Origin: Bilamarchaeum sp050303335 | Lineage (GTDB): Archaea; Micrarchaeota; Micrarchaeia; Anstonellales; Bilamarchaeaceae | Reading direction: 5' to 3' | DNA: 38,201 nucleotides | NCBI GenBank assembly: GCA_050303335.1 | Contig: JBNLBN010000012.1 | Span: 1 to 38,201 of the forward strand | Shown: positions 35,984-38,201 of the stretch, piece by piece | Position numbering within the stretch: position 1 is the first letter of the stretch | Layout of the letters: every line of letters begins with the position of its first letter | The notes under the pieces: model-generated | What the model was told of the DNA's origin: nothing | The model's input: the letters and a program-made list of their open reading frames with translations, nothing else | The model's database searches: none | Program-made: the position numbers and the translations under genes

Positions 35984-36848
35984 CTGATGACCTCAAATCG
36001 AAAAGCGCTTCCTTTATCGAATTGGATGCCGCGCGGATGTTCCTCCACAGCTCGCCGTCATTCAGGAACCCGTTGCCGGAAGAATCCAGGATATCCTCCG
36101 CTTCATCAAGGTATCCGGATGCTTCGGAAAAGTCCACGTCGTCCCCGTATAGGTCGACGATTGATTCCATCTTGGCAATATGCCATTTGGCAGAGAAATG
36201 GAAATTCATCCCGTTCGGACAGCCGTCGTACATGCATGTCGAGCGGATTGCATTCCTTATCTGTTCCCCTGTCTCCGCATTCTTGAGATCGCCCTTCAGA
36301 ACGTCAACAATATCAGACTGTGCCTGTGATATCAGGTTCCTCAGTTCTGAAACATCGAGATCCTTGGACTCCAGTTCATCCGCCCTCGATTCTGCCCGAT
36401 CAAGCATATGTTCGTATGCAGACACCTTGGCATTACCATATTTTTCGAGCGATGATGCGATGCATTCGCGGTATTCTGCAGCATGATCCGAATATTCGTT
36501 TATCAGGTTCATCCTGTGGCCCTGCATCATGCCGGCCCTTGTCTGGATGGTCATTTCACGGGCATGCATCATATGCGGCCTGAACTGTGAATTCATGTAT
36601 GGCCAGAATCCGTTCTCCATATCGAGGTTCTGGATTTCCTCTATGTCCCCTTCGAGTTCATCAACTTCGTCATGCAGGTCGACACCGAGTTCTTCCATAT
36701 GGGATTCCATGACCTGAATATTGAAGTTCGCCTTGCATATCGCATATTCCTTTCCTGCCTCAAACCTTTCTGCCCGGTCCTCATAGAAGATTCCCTGGGC
36801 GCTCGCGAATGAGACAAGCATCATAGCAAGTATTACATATCTAATCAA
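35976..36848 (-). CDS. Secreted helical protein with His/Met-rich stretch
   Basis: The 290-residue product has a signal peptide (about 1-18) and then long charged helices with coiled-coil character, interrupted by FRPHMMHAREM and GMMQGHRMN (His/Met-rich, about residues 90-115) and CMYDGCPNGMNFHFSAKWHIAKME (two Cys, several His). These could hold copper or similar metals, but no family is recognised. GGTGA lies upstream of the ATG at a loose spacing; the promoter carries GTTCCAGC repeats. Forms an operon with the acidic lipoprotein. Confidence 0.65.
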   Translation of the reverse strand: MIRYVILAMMLVSFASAQGIFYEDRAERFEAGKEYAICKANFNIQVMESHMEELGVDLHDEVDELEGDIEEIQNLDMENGFWPYMNSQFRPHMMHAREMTIQTRAGMMQGHRMNLINEYSDHAAEYRECIASSLEKYGNAKVSAYEHMLDRAESRADELESKDLDVSELRNLISQAQSDIVDVLKGDLKNAETGEQIRNAIRSTCMYDGCPNGMNFHFSAKWHIAKMESIVDLYGDDVDFSEASGYLDEAEDILDSSGNGFLNDGELWRNIRAASNSIKEALFDLRSSDE

Positions 36849-36869
36849 TTAATCACCGGAAAGCTTGCC

Positions 36870-36935
36870 GCTGGAACAGTATTTATAGTTTTGCTGGAAC
36901 GTTACAGAGAGAAACGTGTGGAACGATGGTGGAAC
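36870..36935. promoter_or_regulatory. Promoter with GTTCCAGC direct repeats flanking TATA
   Basis: On the minus strand GTTCCAGC occurs twice (36893-36900, 36870-36877), 23 bp apart, with AACTATAAATAC (about 36880-36891) between them. Two further GTTCC copies lie upstream (36920-36924, 36931-36935). The pattern suggests a repressor site over the promoter of the gene at 36848. Confidence 0.45.
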
Positions 36936-36936
36936 A

Positions 36937-37704
36937 TTATTCCAAAGTGATCAGGTTTGTGGTGCCTTTCTGCGATTTCTTTATTACACCCCTGCGTTCG
37001 AGGGAAGATATCTTCCTTGACAGAGTAACTTTCGGCATATTGGTCGATTTCTGCAGGTGGGCCTGGGTGGTCTGTCCGCCTTTCCTCCGGATCTCGAGAA
37101 CTATCTCCTTTTCCGGACCATCAAGCATTTCAAGTCCTTTTTCCTCCTTCCGGGGCTTGAAAAGGTACAGGATTATTGGTATGAATATGAAAATTCCAAG
37201 GATTGGGAATAGATAGTCTTCTTCTACAGGCCTTAGTTCGTAAGATGCGCGCATGGTGGCTTTGTGTTCAGGATCCATAAAACCTGACCATCTGACAAGC
37301 AGGTTTCCATCGGCTTCCGCTGCGCCGTTCGTGCTTTTCAGCACTGTCCCCCTGGGAAAATGGAGGGTGGCGTCTAGATCCGTTTCCTTTGAACCTGAAA
37401 GCGACATCAGGAAGATCCAGAGGGACTGGTTCTTCACTGTATGCGAAGAGGAGGTGAATTCAAATCTTAGAAAATCATAGGGGATGGTGGCATTCACAAT
37501 ACTATAATCATCATGCTGTATGATTGAATGATTGATAACCAGGCCGGATCGGTCGGTGACTGTGAGGCCATCAATGGATCCGGAGACGTTGAGCAGATAT
37601 TCATCCCCGGCAGAATCGTTGAACTCTGCCGTAATGACTGAATGGGTGACGCCGGATTCGTCCAGGGTCGCAGTAAGACTCAAAAAAAGAAGAAGAAGGA
37701 TCAT
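36937..37704 (-). CDS. Membrane-anchored winged-helix transcriptional regulator (COG2512-like)
   Basis: The 255-residue protein has an N-terminal hydrophobic signal, an outer beta-rich domain (about 15-160) with many strands and NxS/T sequons, a membrane helix DYLFPILGIFIFIPIILYLF (about 163-182), a short charged linker and a cytoplasmic winged helix (about 190-255: LDGPEKEIVLEIRRKGGQTT, TLSRKISSLERRGVIKKSQKGTTNLITL). This is the layout of archaeal membrane-bound regulators that sense outside signals. It overlaps the H1-like gene as ATGA. Confidence 0.85.
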   Translation of the reverse strand: MILLLLFLSLTATLDESGVTHSVITAEFNDSAGDEYLLNVSGSIDGLTVTDRSGLVINHSIIQHDDYSIVNATIPYDFLRFEFTSSSHTVKNQSLWIFLMSLSGSKETDLDATLHFPRGTVLKSTNGAAEADGNLLVRWSGFMDPEHKATMRASYELRPVEEDYLFPILGIFIFIPIILYLFKPRKEEKGLEMLDGPEKEIVLEIRRKGGQTTQAHLQKSTNMPKVTLSRKISSLERRGVIKKSQKGTTNLITLE

Positions 37705-38033
37705 TTCTTTCTTTTCTTGGCAGCCTTCTTCACCGGCTTCTTAACGGCTTTCCTGACTGCCTTTTTGGCTGTTTTCCTTATCGCTTTCTTGGCAGTTTTC
37801 TTTACGGCCTTCTTTGCCGGCTTCTTTGCAGCCTTTTTCACTGTTTTCTTTACTGCCTTCTTCGCTGTTTTCTTTACTGCCTTCTTCGCTGTTTTCTTTG
37901 CAGCCTTCTTCACTGTTTTCTTTGGTTTGACTATGTCAGCCTTCTTGACTTCTGGCTTTGTTTCGGACACAGAATGGCCCTTCATCTTGTCTACTAATGA
38001 CCTAATCAGAGCTTCGCCTTTGCTTCTCATCAT
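37701..38033 (-). CDS. Lys/Ala-rich histone-H1-like protein
   Basis: The 110-residue protein has a normal N-terminal segment (about 1-37, GEALIRSLVDKMKGHSVSE) and then about 70 residues of KKTAKKAVKK / PAKKA-type repeats, like bacterial H1-like and eukaryotic linker-histone tails, so it probably binds DNA without specificity and compacts it. It may also bind RNA. AGGTGA lies five nt before ATG 38033 (ATG 38030 possible). Its stop overlaps the next gene's start. The coding DNA is itself repetitive, so assembly errors in copy number are possible. Confidence 0.8.
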   Translation of the reverse strand: MMRSKGEALIRSLVDKMKGHSVSETKPEVKKADIVKPKKTVKKAAKKTAKKAVKKTAKKAVKKTVKKAAKKPAKKAVKKTAKKAIRKTAKKAVRKAVKKPVKKAAKKRKK

Positions 38034-38201
38034 TTTTCACCTTTTTAATATGATAAATGGCATCCCTTGCATCTATCAGATGGGACACCTCTTTCGACAT
38101 AACGAGCGGGGTCTTGATGTCAAGATCCTTCTTTTCCAGAGGGTTCAGGGCAAGCGAAACTTCGGGCCTTTTATTTGCAGCCGGAAATTCCCAGATCAGT
38201 T
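38002..38201 (-). CDS. C-terminal part of an unrecognised protein
   Basis: A minus-strand frame open to the window edge ends with TAG at 38002-38004. The visible 65 residues read LIWEFPAANKRPEVSLALNP...MSKEVSHLIDARDAIYHIKK...RRSSD, a mix of strand and helix without a recognisable motif. Its end overlaps the H1-like gene's start by 32 nt. The absence of stop codons for 66 codons and the balanced composition support coding. Function unknown. Confidence 0.55.
   Translation of the reverse strand, partial: LIWEFPAANKRPEVSLALNPLEKKDLDIKTPLVMSKEVSHLIDARDAIYHIKKVKNDEKQRRSSD

Noticed and set aside
37701..38033. Lys-rich ORF as low-complexity artefact
   Set aside because: It has a normal N-terminal segment, a good Shine-Dalgarno and an ATGA coupling to the next gene, so it is kept as a gene.

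Overview
This 38.2-kb window comes from an archaeon, most probably a small-genome DPANN-type lineage; I cannot fix the phylum from sequence alone. Visible reasons: TATA boxes lie 24-27 nt before many start codons (leaderless mRNAs) and are mixed with Shine-Dalgarno (GGTGA, GGAGG) starts inside operons; the tRNA genes lack an encoded CCA and one appears to carry two introns; there is an archaeal LonB-type ATPase, an ERCC4/XPF nuclease and a membrane-anchored winged-helix regulator; genes are packed with ATGA overlaps and with convergent pairs whose stop codons overlap by 4-15 nt. A 10-N scaffold gap at 2257-2266 shows this is an assembled, probably metagenomic, contig.

Layout. 1-5.8 kb: the end of a SufS-type cysteine desulfurase, several unrecognised proteins, a COG0701 permease preceded by a tiny Cys-rich ORF, and a secreted DUF5667-like protein. 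5.8-6.3 kb: tRNA-His inside an unusual cluster of perfect hairpins. 6.3-9.9 kb: an XRE regulator/DUF2178 pair and a run of nuclease-like genes (metallo-beta-lactamase, ERCC4, PIN). 9.9-13.6 kb: two divergent genes around an operator palindrome, a candidate structured RNA with two C-rich-loop hairpins, a LonB-like ATPase lacking its protease domain, and a Ca2+/Na+ exchanger. 13.6-17.7 kb: a Kazal-containing lipoprotein and an iron operon (DtxR-FeoA fusion plus FeoB). 17.7-21.6 kb: a lipoprotein, a 22-residue-repeat protein, a TPR protein and a bacterial-type Ser/Thr kinase with a PEGA-like tail. 21.6-24.9 kb: two tiny genes, a DEAD-box helicase, pirin and a secreted anchored protein.

24.9-31.8 kb is the most distinctive block. 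A BlaI/CopY-like repressor and a membrane M48-type zinc peptidase (together resembling BlaI/BlaR1) are divergent from a ten-gene operon of cysteine-rich exported or membrane proteins: a CxxCC...CxCxH protein, a 33-residue zinc ribbon, a 64-residue membrane peptide, a thioredoxin-like protein, two CcdA/DsbD-type electron carriers, a small Cys/His protein, a DUF2085 protein, a rhodanese lipoprotein and a DUF302 protein. TTACA/TGTAA half-sites sit on both sides of the shared promoter. I infer a protease-derepressed system for thiol, sulfur or metal stress at the cell surface.

31.8-38.2 kb: a Cys/His-tailed membrane protein, a RibD_C/DHFR-like reductase, an agmatine-deiminase-family enzyme, a cytidine-deaminase-like enzyme, TspO, a tRNA-Glu(CUC) that seems interrupted in both D loop and anticodon loop, secreted coiled-coil and lipoprotein genes, and an operon with a membrane-bound HTH regulator and a Lys/Ala-rich histone-H1-like protein, ending in a gene cut by the window edge.
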